From: Chloroflexota bacterium
GTDB lineage: Bacteria; Chloroflexota; Dehalococcoidia; DSTF01; JACRBR01
Direction of reading: 5' to 3'
Assembly: GCA_016213125.1 (NCBI GenBank)
Contig: JACRBR010000360.1
Coordinates: 1 to 15,367 of the forward strand
Length of the DNA: 15,367 bases
Positions 5,991 to 12,997 of this stretch are shown here, piece after piece; position 1 is the stretch's first letter, and each line of letters starts with the position of its first letter. The position numbers and the translations under genes are program-made. The notes under the pieces are model-generated. The model had not been told where the DNA came from. It saw only the letters and a program-made list of their open reading frames with translations, and ran no database searches.

Positions 5991-6979
5991 ACGGCGTACT
6001 CCTTCGGCCGGTACAGGTCGATGTGCTCCCCGATCCACTCGACGGTGCGGCGCAGGCCCTCGTCGAGCGACGTAGTCGCGCGCCAACCGGCCAGGTGCTC
6101 GGCCTTCGAGCTGTCGGAAAGCAGCCGCGAGACCTCGCTCTTGCTGGGGCGCAGCCGCTGCTCGTCGGTCTCGACGCCCAGGTCGCGGCCGGTGATCTCG
6201 CCGACCTTTTGCACGATCTCGCGGATCGTCACCTCGCGGCCGGAACCGGCGTTCACGACCTCCCCGACCGCGGCATCAGCGCCGCCGATCTCGACGAATG
6301 CGCGACCCGTGTCCTCGACGAACGTGAAGTCGCGAAGCGTGTCGAGCGTGCCGAGCTTCAGGGCGGCGCCGGTGACGGCCTGCGAGATGATGGTGGGGAT
6401 GACGGCGCGGGCGGACTGGCGCGGTCCGTAGGCGTTGAACGGGCGGACGATGGTCACCGGGAGGCCGAACGACCGCTGGAAGCTGACGCCCAGCGCATCC
6501 CCGGCGATCTTTGTGGCGGAGTACGGGGACTGGGCCTGCAGCGGGTGCTCTTCGTCCATGGGGACCCGGATGGCCGAGCCGTACACCTCGCTGGTAGAGG
6601 TCAGGACGACCCGCTCGAGCGTGCCGAACTCCTTCGCGGCGAGCAAGACGTTCGAGGTCCCGCCGATGTTCGTATCAATGACCTCCTGCGGGTGCTCGTA
6701 AGAGTACGGGATGCCGATGAGCGCGGCGAGGTGGAACATCGCATCAGCGCCACGCATCACCTCGCGCACGGCGTCGAAGTCGCGCACATCGCCAAGCGTG
6801 ATCGCCACGTCATTCAGAACCTCTGCCGGAATGAGATCGAGGCAGCCGCGCTGCCCGCGCGAGGTGTAGCGGAGCATGGCGCGGACGTGCGCGCCTTCTC
6901 GCACGAGGCGTTCGACCACGTGGCTGCCGATGAAGCCGCCCGCTCCTGTCACGACGACGGTCTTACCTGCGAAACGCAC
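5987..6979 (-). CDS. NAD-dependent sugar-nucleotide epimerase/dehydratase, LegB-like extended SDR
   Basis: A 330-residue extended short-chain dehydrogenase acting on a nucleotide-linked sugar with bound NAD. It shows the Rossmann motif TGAGGFIG (11-18), GDVRD (63-67), FHLAALIGIPYSYEHP (82-97), TSTSEVYG (127-134) and the catalytic YSATK (Tyr153, Lys157). RPFNAYGPRQSARAVIPTII (179-198) and LRDFTFVEDT also match. The LIGIPYSY, STSEVYG, GQSPYSA-like and GPRQSARAVIPT segments resemble, from memory, the LegB group, GDP/UDP-GlcNAc 4,6-dehydratases of legionaminic-type sugar synthesis. A plain 4-epimerase remains possible, because no partner aminotransferase or reductase is in the window. The start is GTG 6977-6979 with GGGGA 4 bases before it; the gene overlaps the small membrane protein by 17 bp and the nucleotidyltransferase by ATGA. 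Confidence 0.9.
   Translation of the reverse strand: MRFAGKTVVVTGAGGFIGSHVVERLVREGAHVRAMLRYTSRGQRGCLDLIPAEVLNDVAITLGDVRDFDAVREVMRGADAMFHLAALIGIPYSYEHPQEVIDTNIGGTSNVLLAAKEFGTLERVVLTSTSEVYGSAIRVPMDEEHPLQAQSPYSATKIAGDALGVSFQRSFGLPVTIVRPFNAYGPRQSARAVIPTIISQAVTGAALKLGTLDTLRDFTFVEDTGRAFVEIGGADAAVGEVVNAGSGREVTIREIVQKVGEITGRDLGVETDEQRLRPSKSEVSRLLSDSSKAEHLAGWRATTSLDEGLRRTVEWIGEHIDLYRPKEYAV
5999..6004 (-). promoter_or_regulatory. Shine-Dalgarno AAGGAG inside the SDR 3' end
   Basis: AAGGAG lies 8 bases before the ATG at 5990 and is formed by the Lys-Glu codons near the end of the SDR gene. It favours the first of the three start ATGs of the nucleotidyltransferase. Confidence 0.7.
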
Positions 6980-7187
6980 GCCATCCCCGATTCACAAGCC
7001 GGACCACCAGCCCGGCAAGGGCGATCAGCGCAAGTATGACGCAAACCAGCACCCACATATAGAGCGTGAGGAAGAGCGCCACCTTGAACTGCGCATCTGT
7101 CGTGAGGGCGATCGCGAAGGCCAGCAGGGGCGAGGCGACGAACAGCCACACGGACAGCCGGAGCCAGTGGCTGGCGAGCGGATTCAC
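6963..7187 (-). CDS. Small two-helix membrane protein within the glycan operon, function unknown
   Basis: A 74-residue protein that I do not recognise. Two hydrophobic segments lie at about residues 10-29 and 36-62, joined by a short DAQFK loop, and the C-terminus is strongly basic (RLVNRGWRAFRR). By the positive-inside rule both ends should be cytoplasmic. The GTG start (7185-7187) overlaps the preceding GT-C gene stop by GTGA and no Shine-Dalgarno is seen, so translation is probably coupled. The 3' end overlaps the SDR gene by 17 bp. Its placement between a membrane glycosyltransferase and a sugar-nucleotide enzyme suggests a membrane accessory of the glycosylation machinery, which is an inference. 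A different frame over the same bases is Arg/Ala-rich and was rejected. Confidence 0.75.
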   Translation of the reverse strand: MNPLASHWLRLSVWLFVASPLLAFAIALTTDAQFKVALFLTLYMWVLVCVILALIALAGLVVRLVNRGWRAFRR

Positions 7188-8599
7188 GGCGCAGGTGTGC
7201 CGTAGGTGCGGAGGATCGACATGAGGGAGCGCTCACCCGCCACGGAACGCCACTGTTCGACGGTCAGCCGCCAGAGCGCCGCCAGTCCGGGCGAAGCAAA
7301 CACGGTGATGGGGATGTACAGGGCGTAGTGGTAGCGTGGATCGCCCAGGAAGAGCACGCCGAAGATCAGCATGTAGAACGGGACGATGCCGAAGACCGCC
7401 CAGAACCGAGGATCGCGGGGGCGCCACCAGAGCCGCGCCGATGCGAGGGCGACCGCAATGAGCCCGAAGAAGGCGAAGCTCGAGAGTCGAATGAGCTTGT
7501 CGGCGCCCTCCGCCCCCAGCCATGGTTTGTTGGACTGCACCCACGTGACACCTGATTCGTCGCTGCGGAACAGACGGTAGAGCCGCTTGGGGATCAACCG
7601 CAGCTCCTCCACCGGATGATCGAGCGCCCACTCACGGGCTAGGCGCGAGCCTTCCTTGTTGGACTCGAGCTCGAGCTGCTTACGCGGGAGATCGGCGAAC
7701 TGCGCCTCCAGTTGCCCTGTCGCGATCAGGCTGGGACCGCCGTCGGTCTCCGGGTTGTGGCCCTGGTACATCACGCGGCCGGCGCCGGTCGTGCCGACGA
7801 TCAGCTCGTCCATGGTGATCGCGTTCCGCACCGTCCACGGCACGATGATGATCGCAGCACCCGCCGCCAGCGCCGCCAGCGGCAGCACCGCATCACGCCC
7901 GAGCCGCCACAACACCAGCAGCGCGAGCACGCCGCCGTACGCCAGAAACTCCCCCCGCACGTACCCGGCGAACGCCATCAGCGCGCCCAGCCCGAACACG
8001 ACCAGTAGGGGCGCAGCCTGCTGCGCCCGCACGCGGGTCGACCACATTCCAGGATCCAGCACGCCGTAGACCGCAATCGCGAGCGCCGCCGCCAACAGGA
8101 AACCGAAATAGGTTTCAGAGAGAAGCACAGTGGTGAACATCACGTGGGACGGGAGGAGCGCGAGCGACACTCCGGCGAGCACGGCAGCCGTGCGGTCAAA
8201 GAGGCGGCGGGCGATCAAGAACACCAGGGCGACGGTTGCCGCGCCAAACAACACGTTGAGAAGCTGGCCGGCAGAGACCGAATCGCCTGTAAGTGCATAG
8301 ACGACGGCGAGGGTGAGCGGGTAGCCGGGAGGCCACAGGGCGGTAGGGCTGAGTTCGTTCTCGTCCGGGTAGATGCGGCTGCCGTCCGCGGCGACCCAGA
8401 CGGTGGGATCGAAGGCGTAGCCGTCGCCCGCGGCGAGGTGGCGGGCCGTCGTGTCGTACCAGACGCTGTCGTCGTACCGGCCGTCACGCGGGTCGGGATG
8501 CACGTAAGCAAGCGCGAGAAGCCTCACGACAAGTGCTAGCGCGAACACGGCGATGAGCCATCTGCCATCGGGCGAGCTGAAATAGCGACGGACCGTCAT
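7184..8599 (-). CDS. GT-C membrane glycosyltransferase (GT39/ArnT/PMT-like), copy 2 of a tandem pair
   Basis: A 471-residue polytopic inner-membrane protein. The first helix is at about 14-32. It is followed by an outer loop with DGRYDDSVWYDTTARHLAAG (39-58), holding the acidic residues (Asp43, Asp44) expected in GT-C catalytic loops, and WPPGYP (89-94). Further hallmarks are ARRLFDR, LPSHVMFTTVLLSE, IIIVPWTVRNAI, the extracytoplasmic NPETDGG loop and GDPRYHYALYIP near the last helices. GT-C enzymes use lipid-phosphate-linked sugars and act on the outer membrane face; acceptor and sugar are unknown. The ATG overlaps the upstream GT-C stop by ATGA, with GGAGG 7 bases before it (8607-8611). It shares many motifs in the same order with the 8596-10035 gene, indicating tandem duplication. 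Confidence 0.88.
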   Translation of the reverse strand: MTVRRYFSSPDGRWLIAVFALALVVRLLALAYVHPDPRDGRYDDSVWYDTTARHLAAGDGYAFDPTVWVAADGSRIYPDENELSPTALWPPGYPLTLAVVYALTGDSVSAGQLLNVLFGAATVALVFLIARRLFDRTAAVLAGVSLALLPSHVMFTTVLLSETYFGFLLAAALAIAVYGVLDPGMWSTRVRAQQAAPLLVVFGLGALMAFAGYVRGEFLAYGGVLALLVLWRLGRDAVLPLAALAAGAAIIIVPWTVRNAITMDELIVGTTGAGRVMYQGHNPETDGGPSLIATGQLEAQFADLPRKQLELESNKEGSRLAREWALDHPVEELRLIPKRLYRLFRSDESGVTWVQSNKPWLGAEGADKLIRLSSFAFFGLIAVALASARLWWRPRDPRFWAVFGIVPFYMLIFGVLFLGDPRYHYALYIPITVFASPGLAALWRLTVEQWRSVAGERSLMSILRTYGTPAP

Positions 8600-10035
8600 A
8601 CCAGGGCCTCCGCGGCCATCGTGCGGGCGCCCGCGCCCCTCCTATCCCAGAGACTGACGATGACCCACGCCGCGATCACGATGGCGAGCGGGATAGCGGG
8701 GAAGTGAAACCGCGGATCGCCGAAGAACGCCAGCGGGATCGCCAGGCAGTAGAGGAAACCGAGCATGACAATGAGGCGGCGCCAGTCGCGGCTTAGGGCG
8801 AACGCGAGTCCGCCGGCGATCACCAGAAGCCCCGTGGCGTAGTAGATGCTGTTCGCCGCGAAGGCGAGCACCTCGCGCCGGAAGCCCGGGATGAAGTAGT
8901 CGTTGCCGTACGACTCGGCCGCCCAGATGCCATCGTCGTCCTTGTACAGCAGCCAGTACGCCTTCTGGGCGACCAGCTTCGGCATGCGCGCGGGGTGGTT
9001 CACGACATCCTTGATGGCAATCTTCGCGCCTTCGCGGTTGCGTTCAATCTCGACCTCATGCGGCGGTAGGCCCTCCGTGCCTTCGAAGCACTTCCCCTCG
9101 AGCGTGAAGGCGCCCTGCGCCCCGTAGTAGTTCCCGATGCAGAGATCGTCCCCCAGATTCGTCGAGGGGCCGACGAGAGTCCCGAAGGCCAGCGAGTTTC
9201 GCACCGACCATGGGACGATGAGCACCGCGATCCCCGCCCAGACGATGAGCGATTGCGTGAGGGCGCGCTTCCATGAGCCTGTCTGGAACAGCCACGCCAC
9301 AAACAGCACCGCAGGAAACATGAGCGTGATGCCGCGCGTCATCGTGGCCGCACTGAGCAACAGCCCGACGGCGAACAGCTGCGGCCAGGGAATGCCGCTG
9401 CGTTTCCATGGATTCCACAGGAGGGCGAGCAGCGCGGCCACCCACAGCATCGTGAACAGCGCCTCGGAGAGGACGGTGCCGGTGTAGTAGACCTGGCTGG
9501 GGAAGACGGCGTGCAACACGCCCGCGACTCCGGCGACGCGGCGGTCAAACAGTCGAAGGGCCAGCAGGAAGATCATCACCGACGTGATCGCCCCGAACAC
9601 GCCGTTCGCCAGCTTCACCGAGAACGTGCTGCGCTCCCAGCCGAAGATGTCGCCTGCCTTCTTCAGCGCGCCGACAGTCGCGGGATAGCCGACGGGGTAG
9701 TACGCGATCTCGTGGCCGGCCGAGGCGAGGTTAGGGTCGCCGGGGCCGGTGTACGCGCCGGGAAAGTCGGCGGGGGGGCGGATGTAGCCCTTACCGTCGG
9801 CGATGAACTCGCTGAACAGCATGTAGAGCGCGGGGTCGTTGAGGCCCTGCGGCGGCCTGTCGTTGTAGGCGATCCAGGCGGCGCGGGGGATGATGGCCGT
9901 CACGAAGACCGCAAGGGCGAGGAGGACGTCGAGGCGGCGTAGCCGTCTCGGCTGAGATGCCGGTACAGGAGAGGGCGCGGTGGTGGCGGCCGGTGCCTGA
10001 TCCAGACGCGCGGCCGCGGGCGTTTCGACGCTCAC
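8596..10035 (-). CDS. GT-C membrane glycosyltransferase (GT39/ArnT/PMT-like), copy 1 of a tandem pair
   Basis: A 479-residue polytopic membrane protein with a Pro/Ala-rich cytoplasmic lead (residues 1-34), then a first helix at about 36-56. The first outer loop carries LNDPALYMLFSEFIADGKGY (65-84), with Asp67 as the likely GT-C acidic residue, and YYPVGYP (112-118). Later motifs are ALRLFDRR, VFPSQVYYTGTVLSEALF, VLIVPWSVRNSLAFG and GDPRFHFPAIPLAI. By family it should use a polyprenyl-phosphate sugar on the outer face; acceptor unknown. The loop after VRNS includes two cysteines (LCIGNYYGAQ and GKCFEG) that may form a disulfide, which is a guess. The start is GTG 10033-10035 with no Shine-Dalgarno; an ACAGGGT-type repeat lies directly upstream. 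The downstream paralogue overlaps by ATGA. Confidence 0.88.
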   Translation of the reverse strand: MSVETPAAARLDQAPAATTAPSPVPASQPRRLRRLDVLLALAVFVTAIIPRAAWIAYNDRPPQGLNDPALYMLFSEFIADGKGYIRPPADFPGAYTGPGDPNLASAGHEIAYYPVGYPATVGALKKAGDIFGWERSTFSVKLANGVFGAITSVMIFLLALRLFDRRVAGVAGVLHAVFPSQVYYTGTVLSEALFTMLWVAALLALLWNPWKRSGIPWPQLFAVGLLLSAATMTRGITLMFPAVLFVAWLFQTGSWKRALTQSLIVWAGIAVLIVPWSVRNSLAFGTLVGPSTNLGDDLCIGNYYGAQGAFTLEGKCFEGTEGLPPHEVEIERNREGAKIAIKDVVNHPARMPKLVAQKAYWLLYKDDDGIWAAESYGNDYFIPGFRREVLAFAANSIYYATGLLVIAGGLAFALSRDWRRLIVMLGFLYCLAIPLAFFGDPRFHFPAIPLAIVIAAWVIVSLWDRRGAGARTMAAEALV

Positions 10036-10038
10036 GGG

Positions 10039-10054
10039 CTACAGGGTACAGGGT
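10039..10054. repeat. Tandem CTACAGGGTACAGGGT word before a GTG start
   Basis: The plus strand reads CT then ACAGGGT twice (10041-10047 and 10048-10054). On the minus strand CCCTGTACCCTGTAG ends three bases before the GTG start at 10033-10035, in the place where a Shine-Dalgarno would be expected. It is the shortest of the boundary repeats. Confidence 0.65.
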
Positions 10055-10068
10055 GATCCCCGCGAAGG

Positions 10069-10093
10069 TAGCTGCCGCTGGTAGCGGCCGCTA
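10069..10093. other. Hairpin at the stop codon of the first GT-C gene
   Basis: TAGCTGCCGC (10069-10078) pairs with GCGGCCGCTA (10084-10093) around a 5-base loop, nine pairs with one mismatch. The TAG stop of the 10091-11587 gene forms the stem end. No T-run follows on the minus strand, so it is not a standard intrinsic terminator. It could pause transcription or protect the upstream message. Confidence 0.5.
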
Positions 10094-11587
10094 TCGGGTG
10101 GCGGTCTGGTCGGGAACGCGGACCAGGTGGCCGTCATCAAGCTCGACCACGTAGAACACGGTCTGGTTCGGCAGACTCTTCTTGAGGGCCTCGAAGTGGG
10201 TTGCCGGGAGCGCCCGCACCTTCACGTCCGGCCCGTAGAGCGCGATGCCGACGGACGTCATCCAGGTGGGCTGCCAGAAGGGGTTCGACCACGTGCCCTC
10301 CTCGTCGATGACGTACACCGTCGAGCCGCGCGGCACGCTCTCGTAGTTCGCGCGCAGGTCGTGCGCCAGGAGTTCCCACCGGTCCGTCTCCTTCAGGAAG
10401 GGCTCGGTCTGGTGAATGGTCTGCCACGAGTAAAGACCGCCGACCGCGGCAATCGCAAGCGCGCCGAGAGCGTACGCGCCCGGCTTCCAGAGGCGCGTGG
10501 CGTAGTGAAAGACGAAGCCGGCGGCAACGGCCACCAGCACGGCGAAGAATGGCGTCGCCATGTAGCTGTACCGGGTTGCTGTCCAGATCTTGCCCGGAAC
10601 GTAGGGCATGACGGCGATGACCATGGCGAAAGCGGCGATGCGCGCGACGTTGGGGCCTCGGATCGCGAAGAAGATCGCGAAGCCGAGCACGACGGACCCC
10701 CACGCCCACTCCATGGCCGAGGGTCGGAGGCCGATCTCGCCGACGGGGTATGCGAGTCGCGACATGTAGACGAACGTCTCGAGCGGGATGTGCATGCCGA
10801 CGCCATAGAAGCCGCCATCGACGCCCTGGCACCCGCATCCGGTGAGCCCTCCGACGAGGAGCACGCCGGACAGCACGAACGGTGTCATCTTCAGCGCGAA
10901 GTCCAGCACATCGCGGCGCTTGGCGAGAGAGTACAGCGCGTAGTAGGCGATGATGGCGGCGCCAAGAACGACACCGCCTTCGTTGGCGAGAAAGCCGGCG
11001 ATGAAGAGCGTGAGCGATAGGAAGTACCAGCCGATGCGCCGCTCGCCCCGAGCCACGTACGCGTGCATGGCCAGCAACGCCGACATGAGGAGGAACTGAC
11101 TGAAAACGTGTGGGAATGCGGTGATGTAAGTCACGGTGTGGACGGCCGATGCGGAAACCGCGAAGACCATGGCCGCGGCGAGCGCAACGAACACACGCCT
11201 CGTGAGTGCAAGCACGAACGCGTACAGCACCACGACGGTGCCGATGTGGAACGCCAGGTTCACGATGCGCCATGGCATGGCATCGAGGCCGAACAGGCGG
11301 TACTCGCCCCAGTAGACGAGCATGGTCAGCGGACGCCAGTTCGGCGTCATGTCGCGCAGGTAGACGACGTCGCGCATGTAGTCCGGGAAGCTGCGCGAGC
11401 GGATATCGCCGAGGACGAGGAAGTCGTCCCCGAAGAAGTAGTAGTGCATGGTCGGCACGTTGATGCCGATGACCAGGCCGATGATGGCGAGGAGGGGGAC
11501 CTGGCGGGCGACGGCCCGTAGGACGACGCTCCGTGCCCTGGGCTCAGGGCGTTCGAAGAGCGTGATCTGCGTCGCTGCAACGGCCAT
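10091..11587 (-). CDS. Polytopic membrane protein, probable GT-C glycosyltransferase
   Basis: A 498-residue protein with about ten hydrophobic helices. The first is at about 30-46. It is followed by an outer loop with FFGDDFLVLGDI (51-62), in which Asp54-Asp55 fits the acidic GT-C motif, and NWRPLTMLVYWGEYRLFG (83-100), which resembles the D-D then R-P-L pattern of TMTC/PMT-like O-glycosyltransferases. YITAFPHVFSQ (154-164) and FLANEGG (199-205) follow. An extracytoplasmic loop holds the unusual LTGCGCQGVDGGFYG (248-262). After the last helix (about 370-390) a C-terminal region of about 110 residues is probably soluble and outside. Sugar and acceptor are unknown. The ATG at 11585-11587 has AGGGGA 9 bases upstream and candidate promoters at 11618-11684. 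It begins the glycan operon; 55 bp separate it from the next GT-C gene. Confidence 0.8.
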   Translation of the reverse strand: MAVAATQITLFERPEPRARSVVLRAVARQVPLLAIIGLVIGINVPTMHYYFFGDDFLVLGDIRSRSFPDYMRDVVYLRDMTPNWRPLTMLVYWGEYRLFGLDAMPWRIVNLAFHIGTVVVLYAFVLALTRRVFVALAAAMVFAVSASAVHTVTYITAFPHVFSQFLLMSALLAMHAYVARGERRIGWYFLSLTLFIAGFLANEGGVVLGAAIIAYYALYSLAKRRDVLDFALKMTPFVLSGVLLVGGLTGCGCQGVDGGFYGVGMHIPLETFVYMSRLAYPVGEIGLRPSAMEWAWGSVVLGFAIFFAIRGPNVARIAAFAMVIAVMPYVPGKIWTATRYSYMATPFFAVLVAVAAGFVFHYATRLWKPGAYALGALAIAAVGGLYSWQTIHQTEPFLKETDRWELLAHDLRANYESVPRGSTVYVIDEEGTWSNPFWQPTWMTSVGIALYGPDVKVRALPATHFEALKKSLPNQTVFYVVELDDGHLVRVPDQTATR

Positions 11588-11617
11588 GCAGTCGCGTCCC
11601 CTGTGATAGACGGCGCC

Positions 11618-11626
11618 AATATATCA
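11618..11626 (-). promoter_or_regulatory. Extended -10-like promoter TGATATATT of the glycan operon
   Basis: The minus strand reads TGA followed by TATATT (five of six -10 matches), 31 bp before the ATG at 11587. The same TGATATA core is found at 2338-2346 and 13513-13521 at nearly the same distance from starts. Confidence 0.5.
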
Positions 11627-11655
11627 GGGCGACGCCGATGCGCCCACTTGCGGCG

Positions 11656-11684
11656 ATCGTAGCATCGGCAATCTGGCGCGGCAA
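11656..11684 (-). promoter_or_regulatory. Alternative sigma-70-like promoter of the glycan operon
   Basis: The minus strand shows TTGCCG (11679-11684), a 17-bp spacer and TACGAT (11656-11661), four of six matches in each hexamer. It could be a second promoter or a chance match; the extended -10 at 11618-11626 is the stronger candidate. Confidence 0.28.
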
Positions 11685-11703
11685 CGCAGGGTGCGAGCCC
11701 TTG

Positions 11704-12984
11704 TTAAGGCGCCGCCGGCGGCGTGTTGTCCGCTGTCGCGCCCTCGAGAAGCCGATTGCCCCACACGAGATCGCTGATCGACGTGCGAGACGAGCCCCCC
11801 TCGACGAGTCCGACACCGAGGGCCAGGGGACGGGCGAGCAGGAGGGTGAGGGGGACAAAGCCGGCCACGACCCACAACGCGAGCCAGCCCTCCGCGGCAT
11901 GCTCCGCGCGCAACGTGTGCGTGATGGAGCGGAGCGGCTCGCTCACGATGAGCGTGGTGTACGAGACGACGCCGACCCACGCGAAGGCACGGGCCGGGGC
12001 CACCAGCTCCAGGCGGCCGGGCATCCTCGCGAGGAGAGGAAGGGAAACCAGCGCGAGACCACCGATGATAAGCGGCCACTGGATCACCGACAGATACCCA
12101 CGGTCGGGTGAGATCAGGCAGCCGGAGACAAATGCGATCGCCCCGACCGTCATGGCTCCGATGACGTCAGGCATTCGAGCGGCGTAGACCACAACATCGG
12201 ATCTGCGCGCGACCATGTAGCCCAGGCTCATGCCGGCGCCAAACTCAACCAGGCGAAACGGAAACGCCATCTCGATCCATGTTCGGTGCGCGAAGAGGTC
12301 GCCGTTGATCGCGACCATGGCGAACAGGGCGGCCACGGTGACAACGAGCGTGGAGGCGGCGAAGATCGCGGGGCCGACGCGGAGGAGGGCTGCGAGCAGC
12401 AGCGGGAAGAGGAGATAGTACTGCACGACGACGAGGACGAACCAGAGCGAGCCTTCTGGCGCGAACTGCAGGTCCCCGTCGAACATGCGCGGGACGAGCA
12501 GTACCCCGGCGAGAAGCTGGTCGTTGTGGAGATCAATGTCACCGTTGCGCAGGTAGTCCGTCAAGGGAGCGCCTCCATGGCGCTGCCACTGGACGAACGC
12601 GAGGGCTGCCGCAAAGACGACGGTGATCGCAAAGCCCGCCCAGTACGGTACAACGAGCCGTCGCAGGCGGCGCGGCGTCCTACGCCACTCGCGAGCCGGC
12701 ACAGCGCCACGGCGCAGCGACACAAGCGTGAGGGAAAAGCCGCTGAGCATCATGAACAGAGGGACACCCATGTAGCCCACGCGCAGGAAGGCCTCGCAGG
12801 CCGCCGCGACTGCTCCGAGGACGTCGGTGTCAGCGAGCTGGCGGGGAACCTCGCGGAAAGCGTCGGACTGGTGCGGGTAGACATTCGGGAACCGCAGGTC
12901 GGTCCAGAGGTGGTAGCCGATGACCCACATGATCGCGAAGCCACGGAGGATATCGATCGAGGCGACACGCCCTGCTGGGTTCAT
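11704..12984 (-). CDS. Acyltransferase family 3 membrane protein
   Basis: A 426-residue polytopic inner-membrane protein of the acyltransferase-3 family, whose members move acyl groups (often acetyl) across the membrane on to surface glycans, lipids or peptidoglycan. The diagnostic first helix has IDILRGFAIMWVIGYHLW (10-27) with the R-X10-H motif (Arg14, His25). YMGVPLFMMLSGFSLTL follows, the usual second signature, then EGSLWFVLVVVQYYLLFPLL. About ten helices are visible and the tail is hydrophilic. The ATG at 12982-12984 lies 13 bp after the flavin reductase stop with AGGGG 10 bases upstream; a 45-codon in-frame extension is a Ser/Arg-rich shadow of that gene and is rejected. It ends in TAA, then comes the 116-bp promoter gap of the glycan operon. 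It may acylate the product of that operon, which is only an inference from proximity. Confidence 0.92.
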   Translation of the reverse strand: MNPAGRVASIDILRGFAIMWVIGYHLWTDLRFPNVYPHQSDAFREVPRQLADTDVLGAVAAACEAFLRVGYMGVPLFMMLSGFSLTLVSLRRGAVPAREWRRTPRRLRRLVVPYWAGFAITVVFAAALAFVQWQRHGGAPLTDYLRNGDIDLHNDQLLAGVLLVPRMFDGDLQFAPEGSLWFVLVVVQYYLLFPLLLAALLRVGPAIFAASTLVVTVAALFAMVAINGDLFAHRTWIEMAFPFRLVEFGAGMSLGYMVARRSDVVVYAARMPDVIGAMTVGAIAFVSGCLISPDRGYLSVIQWPLIIGGLALVSLPLLARMPGRLELVAPARAFAWVGVVSYTTLIVSEPLRSITHTLRAEHAAEGWLALWVVAGFVPLTLLLARPLALGVGLVEGGSSRTSISDLVWGNRLLEGATADNTPPAAP

Positions 12985-12997
12985 GGCAGACGCGCCC

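Noticed and set aside
5262..6431. Long plus-strand open frame of 389 codons, antisense to the nucleotidyltransferase and SDR
   Set aside because: It is a shadow of two well-recognised minus-strand genes in GC-rich DNA. Its translation has no family motifs and it has no ribosome site.
11685..11703. Small AGGG/CCCT stem after the acyltransferase stop as a terminator
   Set aside because: Only four pairs and no T-run.
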